From Hofstenia miamia (lineage: Eukaryota; Xenacoelomorpha; Acoela): DNA of 64,000 bases. Shown piece by piece: positions 14,937 through 24,493 of this stretch. The stretch lies in assembly GCA_004352715.1 (NCBI GenBank), contig SCFE01000110.1, positions 1,110,190 through 1,174,189 on the forward strand, in the 5' to 3' direction. The notes beneath the pieces are model-generated. The model was not told the DNA's origin, ran no database searches, and was given only the letters and a program-made list of their open reading frames with translations. Position numbers and translations under genes: made by a program. Every line of letters begins with the position of its first letter. Position 1 is the stretch's first letter.

Positions 14937-17900
14937 TTAAGTCACTCCGTGATTTGAAATGATCAATACTACCAAACAAAAATTAAAGAAACATTCAAAT
15001 CCAACTTTTATTTTTACTTGAAATAGACAAGTTTATCATTACAATAACACTTCAATATGTTGACAACCAAGGGCGGAGCAGACTGTGAAACGGGAAATGC
15101 AGCTTTCTATGGTTCTTTGGAGCATAGCTTGATCAACATCTTGGCAGGCTTTTGTGATGGCTTGCTTGAGACTGTCGATATTTTCATGATGAGTACCATA
15201 AACGAGATTCTTAATATGCCTCCATAAGAAAAAGTCAGTGGGAGTTAGGTCAGGACTTCTTGGAGGCCATGAAACCCATCCACCTCGACCAATCCAACGC
15301 TGTGGAAAAGTGGAATTCAAGAAATTCCGGACATCACTACTCCAATGAGGTGGTGCGCCGTCTTGTTGAAAGAAAGATCGGCTAAAGCACCGTCGTCTCT
15401 TTAACTCCGGAATAAAATAAGTTTGGAGCATTTCCAGATAGTCCGCCGATTTCACCGTTTCATTGAGAAAGAAAAACGGACCGATGAGTTTCTTTGATGA
15501 CATTGCCACCCAAACATTCACTTTAGGAGATGCTCGAGGAACTGTGGTGAAGTTGTTTGGATTCTCATAGCCCAAAGGATGCAATTGTGTTTGTTAACTC
15601 GCCCCGTTAGATGAAACGTAGCTTCATCGGACCAAAACACATTCAGCAGGAACTCATCGTCTTCTTGGTGGAGCTGCAGCAATTCATCACACATTGCCTT
15701 GCGGGAGGAGAAGTCTTCCTCACTGAGTTCTTGAAGTACACGTAACACATAAGGTTTCATTTTGTTCTCACGTAAAATATTTGAGATACTGCCAATGGAT
15801 ATGTCCATCTCACGCGAAACGCGCCGAATAGACGATGAGGGTTCATTTTCGAATTGTTCAACCACTTTTTCCTGATCAATTTCTCTAGGGCGACCGCTCC
15901 TCTTAGCGTCTGCCACACTACCAGTTTCTTTAAACTAGGTATATAATGACAATATTGTTTTGTCGGATGGAGGTGTTGTTGAGAAATCATGCCGCCATTT
16001 GCGCTGAAGAGACACAACAGACTGCAGAGAGTGATATTCCAACACGATATAAACTCGTTCTTGTGTGGTTAGCATTTCTGAAATGAAAGTGAATGACGCA
16101 TTTGCAAATATGTACAAACTTACACCTATGATACGCATTATGATATATAATGTAACGTTCACAGGTTATTAAATTGCTGTCTGTGAGTGTCTGAAATCAC
16201 GGAGTGACTTAATGAACNNNNNNNNNNNNNNNNNNNNNNNNNNNNNNNNNNNNNNNNNNNNNNNNNNNNNNNNNNNNNNNNNNNNNNNNNNNNNNNNNNN
16301 NNNNNNNNNNNNNNNNNNNNNNNNNNNNNNNNNNNNNNNNNNNNNNNNNNNNNNNNNNNNNNNNNNNNNNNNNNNNNNNNNNNNNNNNNNNNNNNNNNNN
16401 NNNNNNNNNNNNNNNNNNNNNNNNNNNNNNNNNNNNNNNNNNNNNNNNNNNNNNNNNNNNNNNNNNNNNNNNNNNNNNNNNNNNNNNNNNNNNNNNNNNN
16501 NNNNNNNNNNNNNNNNNNNNNNNNNNNNNNNNNNNNNNNNNNNNNNNNNNNNNNNNNNNNNNNNNNNNNNNNNNNNNNNNNNNNNNNNNNNNNNNNNNNN
16601 NNNNNNNNNNNNNNNNNNNNNNNNNNNNNNNNNNNNNNNNNNNNNNNNNNNNNNNNNNNNNNNNNNNNNNNNNNNNNNNNNNNNNNNNNNNNNNNNNNNN
16701 NNNNNNNNNNNNNNNNNNNNNNNNNNNNNNNNNNNNNNNNNNNNNNNNNNNNNNNNNNNNNNNNNNNNNNNNNNNNNNNNNNNNNNNNNNNNNNNNNNNN
16801 NNNNNNNNNNNNNNNNNNNNNNNNNNNNNNNNNNNNNNNNNNNNNNNNNNNNNNNNNNNNNNNNNNNNNNNNNNNNNNNNNNNNNNNNNNNNNNNNNNNN
16901 NNNNNNNNNNNNNNNNNNNNNNNNNNNNNNNNNNNNNNNNNNNNNNNNNNNNNNNNNNNNNNNNNNNNNNNNNNNNNNNNNNNNNNNNNNNNNNNNNNNN
17001 NNNNNNNNNNNNNNNNNNNNNNNNNNNNNNNNNNNNNNNNNNNNNNNNNNNNNNNNNNNNNNNNNNNNNNNNNNNNNNNNNNNNNNNNNNNNNNNNNNNN
17101 NNNNNNNNNNNNNNNNNNNNNNNNNNNNNNNNNNNNNNNNNNNNNNNNNNNNNNNNNNNNNNNNNNNNNNNNNNNNNNNNNNNNNNNNNNNNNNNNNNNN
17201 NNNNNNNNNNNNNNNNNTCTGACATTTCACTATTACATATTATGTTGTTGATCACTTAAAGAACTTGCAAGGATTTTCAGAAATTTAATTCCCGGCGTCG
17301 ATTTTTCAATAGAAAAGTTGAAAGTATTTTTTTCAAACACGTTTTACACCAAAACCTATTAATCCATAAAACCCTCTACGATGATTTATTGCTGACTAAG
17401 CCTTCTTGTTTAAATCGCGCTATTTCACTTTGTTGTAAATCATGTAATGAATTTGCAAATGGAATTATCAGACAAAAGTGTTTTGAAGCAAATCAATTTA
17501 GTTTTCCTCCGCTTAGTCGTGTTCAATTAAAAGGATTGACATTTCTTTGGATGCCAATTCAAAATTAGTTGTGGTTTTGCTCAAAAACATTTGTCCAAAA
17601 ATTTACCATACATTTATTTTTACAATTGAACAAAAAAATTAATGTATTTTGCTACATAATTGCACTTTTTTAAATCACTAGGATACATTTTAGAATTTGA
17701 TAGGTTAATTTTTGGTTGTCTTACCAATGACATAAACTGGTTTGAAATATAGAGCGTTAGACACAAAAATAAGGGACAATTTCATGACAAAATTGCTCAG
17801 AGAATTGGTTACCCAAAAATTCTTCGCTAAATGTGTTTCGACGTATGAACTTTCACAAATCTTGATTCAAGAAGTATAGAAATGTGATGTCAATGCTTGA

Positions 17901-18629
17901 GCCTTTATATTATTAATCCTTTATTTGTCTTTTGGAAAACAATGAGCGATTCGCATACAATAAATAATTAATATGCTATTTGAGAAGGGAAAATATTCTT
18001 TATTCAATATTCATCCTAAATTAGCAAAACAGTGCCAAACTATACTTTTCATTAATATAAGGCATTACTTGATGAATATATTCATGATGTGGATTTTAGT
18101 TTCTATATACATTATTGTTTGCTAAAAATTTTGCCCAAATTTTACGAGAAATATATTACACCATCTAGCAATATGCAAGGGTAAAATTTTTTTTCTGCAC
18201 AGTTCAATGAAACATTGTGTGATAAAATATGAAATTTGCCAAAGTTTGTTCGATATGTCTGAGATCTAAATTGGATGCATCAAAAATGTCATAAAAGATG
18301 TGAAATCCTCTATACGTTTGAAGTTATATTTGGGTCTAGATAAGAGTTCATATTAATTGTGTTTTTAAGAAATATCAAGATTACTTCCAACACTAAGTAT
18401 TTTGCGAATTGGTGTTTAATATATTCTTTAATATATATTCTCCAAAATATATAGTCAAATGTGCATACAAAATAATGAATGTTACAAAAGAAAAATGAAA
18501 TTTGAATAAGTAACTTTACTACCAAGTCTTTTAACAGAAAACGATTCACATCTATAACATAAAGCATTTTTAATAATAATTTTATAAACATATTCTGAGT
18601 CAAAGTTGATTTGAGACGCCCTTTCATTT
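1830..18629 (-). CDS. aGPCR-1: adhesion GPCR, ectodomain exons (partial gene)
   Basis: Adhesion GPCRs are cell-surface receptors whose large ectodomain is self-cleaved in the GAIN domain before a seven-helix region. Thirteen minus-strand exons chain together with GT..AG borders and matching phases: 18523-18629 (open into a gap), 14797-14853, 12607-12822, 12208-12258, 11933-12068, 10338-10507, 9465-9665, 8111-8352, 7242-7323, 6020-6106, 3667-3773, 2795-2950 and 1830-1952. The domain order I see is: a Cys-containing N-terminal region without recognised family, a beta-rich region that may include a SEA-like fold, an HRM split over two exons, then helical GAIN subdomain A. The true start codon was not found; it is probably in or beyond the gap at 18630. 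The GPS and TM region are not in the window. A rosa-like mariner sits in the intron upstream of exon 14797-14853. The HRM and GAIN calls are by motif; the SEA idea is inference. Confidence 0.8.
2795..2950 (-). CDS. aGPCR-1 exon: GAIN subdomain A, first helical exon
   Basis: A 156-nt exon (52 codons, phase 0 to 0) with acceptor ..catttag and donor gtaagt. The translation contains ADNVSATIDKLSTIT, then TTGYTTGDIEKTIDIINDI, which follows the GAIN pattern 'LsxLTxxTxxLTxGDvxxavdiLxxl'. Several N-x-T sites (NVS, NTT, NHT) fit an extracellular, glycosylated location. Confidence 0.8.
3667..3773 (-). CDS. aGPCR-1 exon: HRM domain, second half
   Basis: A 107-nt exon entering with two bases of a split Gly codon and leaving in phase 0 (donor gtaatt). 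It reads NVTRQCVYEEN.., then SVWKASNHSQCVSKEW. This is the 'R-x-C ... W ... N-x-S-x-C' ending of the hormone-receptor motif, continuing the half-domain in 6020-6106. Confidence 0.8.
4011..4115. other. Assembly gap inside a poly-C tract
   Basis: 105 N flanked by ten C on the left and eleven C on the right, within an aGPCR-1 intron. The gap is probably an unresolved C homopolymer. Confidence 0.95.
6020..6106 (-). CDS. aGPCR-1 exon: HRM domain, first half
   Basis: An 87-nt exon (phase 1 in, 1 out), acceptor ..atatctag, donor gtatat. It encodes CEKNFDGKYMWEA.., then SMQACINAT followed by a split Gly. The spacing 'C-x(4)-DG-x-x-W-x-x..C' is that of the start of the HRM found in class B and adhesion GPCRs. 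The phase joins exactly to the exon at 3667-3773. Confidence 0.8.
7242..7323 (-). CDS. aGPCR-1 exon: short linker before the HRM
   Basis: An 82-nt exon of 27 codons plus one base, acceptor ..aactctcag, donor gtaact. The translation begins PYFYCHAKDNATTTRSMK. It was accepted because it bridges a phase mismatch: the upstream exon ends in phase 0 and the HRM exon needs phase 1, and this exon supplies exactly that. It has one cysteine and one N-x-T site. No domain recognised. Confidence 0.6.
8111..8352 (-). CDS. aGPCR-1 exon: beta-rich ectodomain segment
   Basis: The longest ectodomain exon: 242 nt, 80 whole codons, acceptor ..ttttttag, donor gtaaac. It reads TELIKLKDKGGKTLDDLKVL.. and later SSIKMYVSWNYEKELNITGA, an alternating hydrophobic pattern typical of beta strands. 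Two adjacent cysteines occur in VEICCTV. With the preceding exon it may form a SEA-like fold, but that is a guess from pattern only. Confidence 0.7.
9465..9665 (-). CDS. aGPCR-1 exon: ectodomain segment, possibly SEA-like
   Basis: 201 nt, phase 1 in and 1 out, acceptor ..tatatttag, donor gtaaga. It contains FTFIATILQLDKLSWDMNVF followed by a helical stretch, then ETIFEYTFSLLEYTASYND. The order strand, 'L-x-W-x-x-x-L/V-x-D', long helix recalls SEA domains, which occur in some adhesion GPCRs. No family assignment can be proved by eye. Confidence 0.65.
10338..10507 (-). CDS. aGPCR-1 exon: beta-rich ectodomain segment
   Basis: 170 nt; phase 2 in, 1 out. The chosen donor gtgagc is the only one that keeps frame with exon 9465-9665, creating a split Cys codon. 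The sequence begins FGCIAKIEIHLFSSDDSSEI, then FVYIDIQFNIEERFICF. No recognised family. Confidence 0.65.
11933..12068 (-). CDS. aGPCR-1 exon: ectodomain segment
   Basis: 136 nt; phase 1 in, 2 out; acceptor ..tatattttag, donor gtaaat. Translation starts KKTYSYLLKIVPDQRNLLPT, then EYLLEFFDVKPSENEVIFES. No recognised domain; joins in frame to both neighbours. Confidence 0.65.
12208..12258 (-). CDS. aGPCR-1 exon: 51-nt cysteine-containing micro-exon
   Basis: A very short exon (16 whole codons) with acceptor ..tatatttag and donor gtatta. It reads KSVGNCTYQQPENVCT, contributing two cysteines to a cluster begun in the upstream exon. The phases (1 in, 1 out) fit both neighbours. The cluster might be a small disulfide module, but the spacing does not match a standard EGF domain. 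Confidence 0.6.
12607..12822 (-). CDS. aGPCR-1 exon: N-terminal helical and Cys-rich segment
   Basis: 216 nt; phase 1 in and out; donor gtataa, acceptor ..aatttatag. It starts NDTVEKYFLETVSKVNYFML, then ends with a run of cysteines in YYYNCMHFRDSYCTGYSVKD and FCD. I do not recognise the fold. Confidence 0.65.
14797..14853 (-). CDS. aGPCR-1 exon: hydrophobic N-terminal segment
   Basis: 57 nt with a strong acceptor (..aattttttttag) and a near-consensus donor (gtaagt). It reads ILHFMLFHSIVNSLECTT, which is hydrophobic and could be part of a signal peptide. The Met at 14837-14839 could be the translation start if the region upstream of it is 5' UTR; otherwise the exon continues from 18523-18629, whose phase also fits. 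Confidence 0.6.
14907..14932. repeat. (TA)n microsatellite abutting a mariner end
   Basis: Simple TA repeat immediately next to the left terminal repeat of the rosa-like element. The first bases expected of the element's end (GGTG) are replaced by TA repeat. Confidence 0.9.
14933..16217 (-). mobile_element. Rosa-like (DD41D) mariner, copy 1, inactive
   Basis: Terminal inverted repeats TTCATTAAGTCACTCCGTGA (left) and its complement at 16192-16217 frame a minus-strand transposase gene. Both ends appear clipped: the left by TA repeat, the right by a 1000-N gap. The encoded protein has a helix-turn-helix N-terminal half and a DDE/D catalytic domain with motifs FWSDEATF, FFQQDGAPPHW and SPDLTPTDFFLW. 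Counting from QQD to the D in TPTD gives 41 intervening residues, the spacing known from rosa-like mariners. It lies in an intron of aGPCR-1. Confidence 0.9.
15039..16075 (-). pseudogene. Rosa-like mariner transposase, copy 1 (broken)
   Basis: Cut-and-paste transposase. The reading frame starts at MLTTQERVYIVLEYHS (16075), meets an in-frame TAG at 15935-15937 where copy 2 has AAG, and shifts frame near 15574 where copy 2 has one more C (CCCC instead of CCC). Downstream of the shift it stays open to the stop at 15039 and carries the second and third acidic residues. The copy is therefore dead by one nonsense change and one single-base deletion. Confidence 0.85.
16218..17217. other. 1000-N assembly gap
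   Basis: Exactly 1000 N, so probably a default gap of unknown true length. It starts directly after the right terminal repeat of the mariner copy. Confidence 0.95.
17218..18522. other. Non-coding stretch between gaps
   Basis: AT-rich sequence with no ORF or splice-bounded exon that I can support; probably intron of aGPCR-1 if the exon at 18523 belongs to that gene. Confidence 0.4.
18523..18629 (-). CDS. Candidate further-upstream exon of aGPCR-1 (truncated by gap)
   Basis: An open minus-strand frame runs out of the gap (NERASQINFDSEYVYKIII.., then ALCYRCESFSVKRL) to a gtagta donor in phase 1, which fits the phase of exon 14797-14853. The acceptor is inside the N run. Membership in aGPCR-1 rests on phase and order only. 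Confidence 0.45.
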
Positions 18630-19629
18630 NNNNNNNNNNNNNNNNNNNNNNNNNNNNNNNNNNNNNNNNNNNNNNNNNNNNNNNNNNNNNNNNNNNNNNN
18701 NNNNNNNNNNNNNNNNNNNNNNNNNNNNNNNNNNNNNNNNNNNNNNNNNNNNNNNNNNNNNNNNNNNNNNNNNNNNNNNNNNNNNNNNNNNNNNNNNNNN
18801 NNNNNNNNNNNNNNNNNNNNNNNNNNNNNNNNNNNNNNNNNNNNNNNNNNNNNNNNNNNNNNNNNNNNNNNNNNNNNNNNNNNNNNNNNNNNNNNNNNNN
18901 NNNNNNNNNNNNNNNNNNNNNNNNNNNNNNNNNNNNNNNNNNNNNNNNNNNNNNNNNNNNNNNNNNNNNNNNNNNNNNNNNNNNNNNNNNNNNNNNNNNN
19001 NNNNNNNNNNNNNNNNNNNNNNNNNNNNNNNNNNNNNNNNNNNNNNNNNNNNNNNNNNNNNNNNNNNNNNNNNNNNNNNNNNNNNNNNNNNNNNNNNNNN
19101 NNNNNNNNNNNNNNNNNNNNNNNNNNNNNNNNNNNNNNNNNNNNNNNNNNNNNNNNNNNNNNNNNNNNNNNNNNNNNNNNNNNNNNNNNNNNNNNNNNNN
19201 NNNNNNNNNNNNNNNNNNNNNNNNNNNNNNNNNNNNNNNNNNNNNNNNNNNNNNNNNNNNNNNNNNNNNNNNNNNNNNNNNNNNNNNNNNNNNNNNNNNN
19301 NNNNNNNNNNNNNNNNNNNNNNNNNNNNNNNNNNNNNNNNNNNNNNNNNNNNNNNNNNNNNNNNNNNNNNNNNNNNNNNNNNNNNNNNNNNNNNNNNNNN
19401 NNNNNNNNNNNNNNNNNNNNNNNNNNNNNNNNNNNNNNNNNNNNNNNNNNNNNNNNNNNNNNNNNNNNNNNNNNNNNNNNNNNNNNNNNNNNNNNNNNNN
19501 NNNNNNNNNNNNNNNNNNNNNNNNNNNNNNNNNNNNNNNNNNNNNNNNNNNNNNNNNNNNNNNNNNNNNNNNNNNNNNNNNNNNNNNNNNNNNNNNNNNN
19601 NNNNNNNNNNNNNNNNNNNNNNNNNNNNN
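18630..19629. other. 1000-N assembly gap
   Basis: Exactly 1000 N; probably a default gap of unknown size. The missing acceptor of exon 18523-18629, and perhaps the start of aGPCR-1, may lie here. Confidence 0.95.
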
Positions 19630-19691
19630 CTAAAAAATGATTATAAATATATATACATGTATGCATATGCATATGTAAGCATATACACCTG

Positions 19692-19723
19692 CGTAGCCAG
19701 GATTTTTATTGGGGGTGGACTGT
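19692..19723. repeat. hAT-like terminus fragment (GCGTAGCCAGG)
   Basis: The string GCGTAGCCAGGATTTTTATT followed by a G-rich stretch resembles ends of hAT-type elements (CAGNGGCGTAGC..). Related strings occur at 31523, 34954 and 57734. No partner end or target duplication was found. Confidence 0.3.
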
Positions 19724-19764
19724 TTAGAAATGTTGAAATATTGAATTGAAAAAAATATATACAG

Positions 19765-21014
19765 GGTGTTCATTAAGTCACTCCGTCATTTGAAATGATC
19801 AATACTACCAAACAAAAATTAAAGAAACACTCAAATCCAACTTTTATTTTTACTTGAAATAGACAAGTTTATCATTACAATAAGCCTTCAATATGTTGAC
19901 CACCTTGGGCGGAGCAGACTGTGAAACGGGAAATGCAGCTTTCTATGGTTCTTTGGAGCATAGCTTGATCAACATCTTGGCAGGCTTTTGTGATGGATGG
20001 CTTGCTTGAGACTGTCAATATTTTCATGATGAGTAGCATAAACGAGATTCTTAATATGCCTCCATAAGAAAAAGTCAAGGGGAGTTAGATCAGGAATTCT
20101 TGGAGGCCATGAAACCCATCCACCTCGACCAATCCAACGCTGTGGAAAAGTGGAATTCAAGAAATTCCGGACATCACTACTCCAATGAGGTGGTGCGCCG
20201 TCTTGTTGAAAGAAAGATCGGCTAAAGCACCGTCGTCTCTTTAACTCCGGAATAAAATAAGTTTGGAGCATTTCCAGATAGTCCGCCGATTTCACCGTTT
20301 CATTGGGAAAGAAAAACGGACCGATGAGTTTCTTTGATGACATTGCCACCCAAACATTCACTTTAGGAGATGCTCGAGGAACTGTGTTGAAGTTGTTTGG
20401 ATTCTCATAGCCCCAAAGGATGCAATTGTGTTTATTAACTCGCCCCGTTAGATGAAACGTAGCTTCATCGGACCAAAACACATTCAGCAGGAACTCATCG
20501 TCTTCTTGGTGGAGCTGCAGCAATTCATCACACATTGCCTTGCGGGAGGAGAAGTCTTCCTCACTGAGTTCTTTGAGATACTGCCAATGGATATGTCCAT
20601 CTCACGCGAAACGCGCCGAATAGACGATGAGGGTTCATTTTCGAATTGTTCAACCACTTTTTCCCGATCAATTTCTCTAGGGCGACCGCTCCTCTTAGCG
20701 TCTGCCACACTACCAGTTTCTTTAAACTTGGTATATATAATGACAATATTGTTTTGTCGGATGGAGGTGTTGTTGAGAAATCATGCCGCCATTTGCGCTG
20801 AAGAGACACAACAGACTGCAGAGAGTGATATTCCAACACGATATAAACTCGTTCTTGTGTGGTTAGCATTTCTGAAATGAAAGTGAATGACGCATTTGCA
20901 AATATGTACAAACTTACACCTATGATACGCATTATGATATATAATGCCACGTTCACGGGTTATTAAATTGCTGTCTGTGAGTGTCTGAAATCACGGAGTG
21001 ACTTAATGAACACC
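19765..21014 (-). mobile_element. Rosa-like (DD41D) mariner, copy 2, inactive
   Basis: A complete pair of ends: GGTGTTCATTAAGTCACTCC at the left and its complement ending at 21014, bordered by TA-rich DNA on both sides, consistent with TA insertion. The sequence is nearly identical to the copy at 14933-16217 over its whole length, implying recent activity of the family. The right side runs into a 805-N gap after a short TA run. Confidence 0.92.
19887..20876 (-). pseudogene. Rosa-like mariner transposase, copy 2 (broken)
   Basis: Compared with copy 1 it keeps the intact joint NCILWGYENPNNF and the motifs FWSDEATF, FFQQDGAPPHW and IPDLTPLDFFLW. It has lost about 50 bp near 20572 (between the helix-turn-helix and the catalytic domain), has an extra TA near 20736, and a 4-bp GATG duplication near 19996. 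Its lesions differ from those of copy 1, so the two copies decayed separately. Confidence 0.85.
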
Positions 21015-21026
21015 ATATATATATAT

Positions 21027-21831
21027 NNNNNNNNNNNNNNNNNNNNNNNNNNNNNNNNNNNNNNNNNNNNNNNNNNNNNNNNNNNNNNNNNNNNNNNNNN
21101 NNNNNNNNNNNNNNNNNNNNNNNNNNNNNNNNNNNNNNNNNNNNNNNNNNNNNNNNNNNNNNNNNNNNNNNNNNNNNNNNNNNNNNNNNNNNNNNNNNNN
21201 NNNNNNNNNNNNNNNNNNNNNNNNNNNNNNNNNNNNNNNNNNNNNNNNNNNNNNNNNNNNNNNNNNNNNNNNNNNNNNNNNNNNNNNNNNNNNNNNNNNN
21301 NNNNNNNNNNNNNNNNNNNNNNNNNNNNNNNNNNNNNNNNNNNNNNNNNNNNNNNNNNNNNNNNNNNNNNNNNNNNNNNNNNNNNNNNNNNNNNNNNNNN
21401 NNNNNNNNNNNNNNNNNNNNNNNNNNNNNNNNNNNNNNNNNNNNNNNNNNNNNNNNNNNNNNNNNNNNNNNNNNNNNNNNNNNNNNNNNNNNNNNNNNNN
21501 NNNNNNNNNNNNNNNNNNNNNNNNNNNNNNNNNNNNNNNNNNNNNNNNNNNNNNNNNNNNNNNNNNNNNNNNNNNNNNNNNNNNNNNNNNNNNNNNNNNN
21601 NNNNNNNNNNNNNNNNNNNNNNNNNNNNNNNNNNNNNNNNNNNNNNNNNNNNNNNNNNNNNNNNNNNNNNNNNNNNNNNNNNNNNNNNNNNNNNNNNNNN
21701 NNNNNNNNNNNNNNNNNNNNNNNNNNNNNNNNNNNNNNNNNNNNNNNNNNNNNNNNNNNNNNNNNNNNNNNNNNNNNNNNNNNNNNNNNNNNNNNNNNNN
21801 NNNNNNNNNNNNNNNNNNNNNNNNNNNNNNN
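21027..21831. other. Assembly gap (805 N) after a TA run
   Basis: N run between the right end of mariner copy 2 and a Tc1-type fragment; a TA microsatellite enters it from the left. Confidence 0.95.
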
Positions 21832-21939
21832 AAAAAAATGAGACTAGAAAAAAGGCATATTACTTTTGAACTACTGAACGTAACAACTCAAGAAAGGTAC
21901 GATTTTAAAGATAAATTAAAGGACTATAAGTAAAAAGCA

Positions 21940-22278
21940 TCAAAGTCTAATTTGTTTTCCTCCTGTAGAAATAACTTCATTCAAACGAACTGAAACTGAT
22001 TTGATTAAATTGGACTTCATTTCAGATATCAAAATGTGTTGACTTTCTTGAATTTTTTCTTTTAAATCGGATATATTTTTCGGATTTTTCTTCTCAACGT
22101 CATTTTTCAATATCTGCCACACATTTTCGATTGGAGAAAGATCAGCAGAACTTGGGAGCCATTGCAAAAACTGGATATTATTTTCAGAAAACCAATTTTT
22201 TGTCTTTGCTGACGTGTGCGGGGTTGCTCCGTCCTGTTGGAGTATCCATCCATCATCATATAAAGCATCAGTCAGCAT
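21940..22278 (-). pseudogene. Tc1-type (DD34E) transposase C-terminal fragment
   Basis: A minus-strand frame carries the second and third catalytic residues: LQQDGATPHTS and, 34 residues after the D, the E in SSADLSPIENVW, the DD34E spacing of Tc1 elements. It ends naturally at a stop after GGKQIRL. The N-terminal half is missing; the frame begins in a (TA)n run at about 22283-22302. No terminal repeats found. Confidence 0.85.
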
Positions 22279-22449
22279 AAGGCATATATATATATATATA
22301 TACATATATTTTTTTTGCTTATTAGCTTCAATACTCCTCCACTGAAATCTTTAGATCTAGTACTATACGTAGAATTGAATCGAATCCAAACTCGAACACA
22401 AAATAGATTCAAACTCTTATTCGATATCAAATATTCATGGGGAACTTAC

Positions 22450-22571
22450 TTAATTTTCTCTTTGAGAATTTGCGAAGGTTGGAAAAACATTTCTTGAACA
22501 TACCCTGTCATGTCGTTCAAAATTTCTTGGAATTTTCTTAGACTTTTTTGGCATTGCTCTTTGTCAATGGT
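22450..22571 (-). CDS. Unassigned exon-like ORF
   Basis: 122 nt between acceptor ..caaaaatag and a consensus donor gtaagt. Phase 0 in, 2 out. It encodes TIDKEQCQKSLRKFQEILND, then YVQEMFFQPSQILKEKI, a charged helical-looking segment. It could be an upstream exon of aGPCR-1 or of another minus-strand gene cut by the neighbouring gaps. Weaker exon-like pieces lie just upstream at about 22913-22980. No family recognised. Confidence 0.4.
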
Positions 22572-23590
22572 CTATTTTTGAAGAAATTTAACAATAGAAG
22601 AAATTCGAAATATATGATGAAAGACAATTTCATTAAGATATATCCATGAAAATTTTCATTTCCAATAGAATACATATTAGTATTTTCTATAGCTTTATAT
22701 ATTTAAAGCTATAGCTGTTTTACAACCACAGATTTCGGGATCAAGATGAACTCTATTATGGTGTAAATCTGATCTGCAACAATTTTACTAATTACAAGCG
22801 ATTGGTTGTCAATTGCTGGAAAATTTGTTTTGATATTAAGTTACATCTATGCAGAAGTTAATCGAAAGTCACAGCATCAACAACTAAGCGAATTTAAACT
22901 GGGATCATAATTACTCAGAAGCTTTTTTGAGGACTGTGGAACTGTTGAGAGTTTGCTAATGTAATGTCGACCCATTTCTAAAAATTTAGTGAATGCTGAA
23001 TACATTTTACCTTGAATTTGTTCAAATTTATCTTTCTGCTTCAATAGTTAAGTTAATATGAAATAATAAATGGTCCAAAATTACAAGGATCCATATTTCC
23101 TCAAGATAGATTTTGCTAAAAAATATGCATGACGCCATTGGCTTTCAAACTTGTATATACTGTGCTAATGTTAGCATTGCAACCTCAACATAAAGCAGTT
23201 ATATATTCACTTGCGAAATTCCTTATATATAAAGTTTACAGACGTACATAAAATTACACATTAGGTTTGATGAACTCTGACATCTACTTGAAGTGGCAGT
23301 GTGTATTGCAATGCTAAAATAAAGGAAATTTGTAGGCAGCTGCTTGGGTAATGGTCCAGATATTCTTATTTTATCACACGAACAGCTACGGTCAAGTAAT
23401 GCATTAAACATTGAAGTAAGAATCATAATTACACTCGAGGATCATAATTACCCCCCCCTCCCCAATATTCATCTTTATTTAGTAATGGTCTAATTCAAAT
23501 TTGAGGAAAAGTCTGTTATATTTTTGCATTCATTAAATTTGAAGTTAGTGAATGCATTATTCACACTTGGATTGATTTCGCTTTCTATAG

Positions 23591-23667
23591 ATGATTGACA
23601 TAGTTCCTGACTTCAAGTGCCTCTTAGATATCATTCATTACATAGCTGCAGTTGCCAGAGACAATAG
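23591..23667 (+). CDS. Unassigned exon-like ORF
   Basis: 77 nt between a good acceptor (..gctttctatag) and a consensus donor (gtaagc). The single open frame reads MIDIVPDFKCLLDIIHYIAA, then VARDN, and leaves in phase 2. The Met may be internal. No family recognised. The next candidate exon at 24393 follows in the same direction. Confidence 0.4.
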
Positions 23668-24392
23668 GTAAGCAATTAAAATAGAAATGTTGTAATCACA
23701 TAATATTAGAAATAAGCACATGTGTAGGAGTTAATGAATTTGTTTATAACTCAGGCATTACAGTTAACTCCATGACATCAAAAGCTAGTTATGAAACTTG
23801 AAATCTTACAACTAATATATTAAATCTGAATTTGATTGCAACTTGGATTTCAACATAAATTTATTGGATTATTTATTCATTTACTTAGCTATTGTTGTTA
23901 ATATACAGCCAAAATGGGAACTAACAAATTTATGATGTATATGCATATACAAAGTACAGAGATGACATTATTTTCCAAGGGTGGCAAAAAAGTGTTGTTG
24001 TCTTATTCCAATGAACAAAAACCTGATTTATATTAAAAACCATTTTTTAGGTTTATATTGCTGAAAGTACTTTCTTAAGAAAAATGTAAACATTGGAATT
24101 TTTGTATCCGAATAATGTATTGAGAATATTTCTCGATAGAAAATGTTAGGTTTTGCATATTGGACGCATAGGCATCCTGGAATACTGCAATGTGTCATCT
24201 TCAAATTTGAAATTTTACACTCTATCCTTCTAAAGACGACATCAGTGACTGCTATGTTTAGATGCTCGATTTGTCACCAACTTGGAGCTAAATGGTTGTG
24301 TAGTTATCAGTAAATAAACTGTCTGTGTAATTGAAAATAACTTGCTTATATCGCAAATGCAATACATTTTATCTTGATGATGTGTGTCACAG

Positions 24393-24493
24393 ATTGGACA
24401 ACTTTGGCAAGATTCAGCCGCAGCAAAGTTCGAACAGATGCAAATCCTGATGAATTAGAGGCATTGACGTTGCTCGGCGATAAGCAACTTTAG
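24393..24493 (+). CDS. Unassigned terminal-exon-like ORF
   Basis: After the acceptor ..gtgtgtcacag the frame giving the longer peptide reads WTTLARFSRSKVRTDANPDE, then LEALTLLGDKQL and a TAG at 24491. That frame does not fit the phase of exon 23591-23667; the fitting frame stops at 24448. Either an exon is missing between them or one of the two is spurious. Confidence 0.3.

Noticed and set aside
16169-19672. Very long open frames across 16.2-19.7 kb
   Set aside because: They consist of N runs, not sequence.
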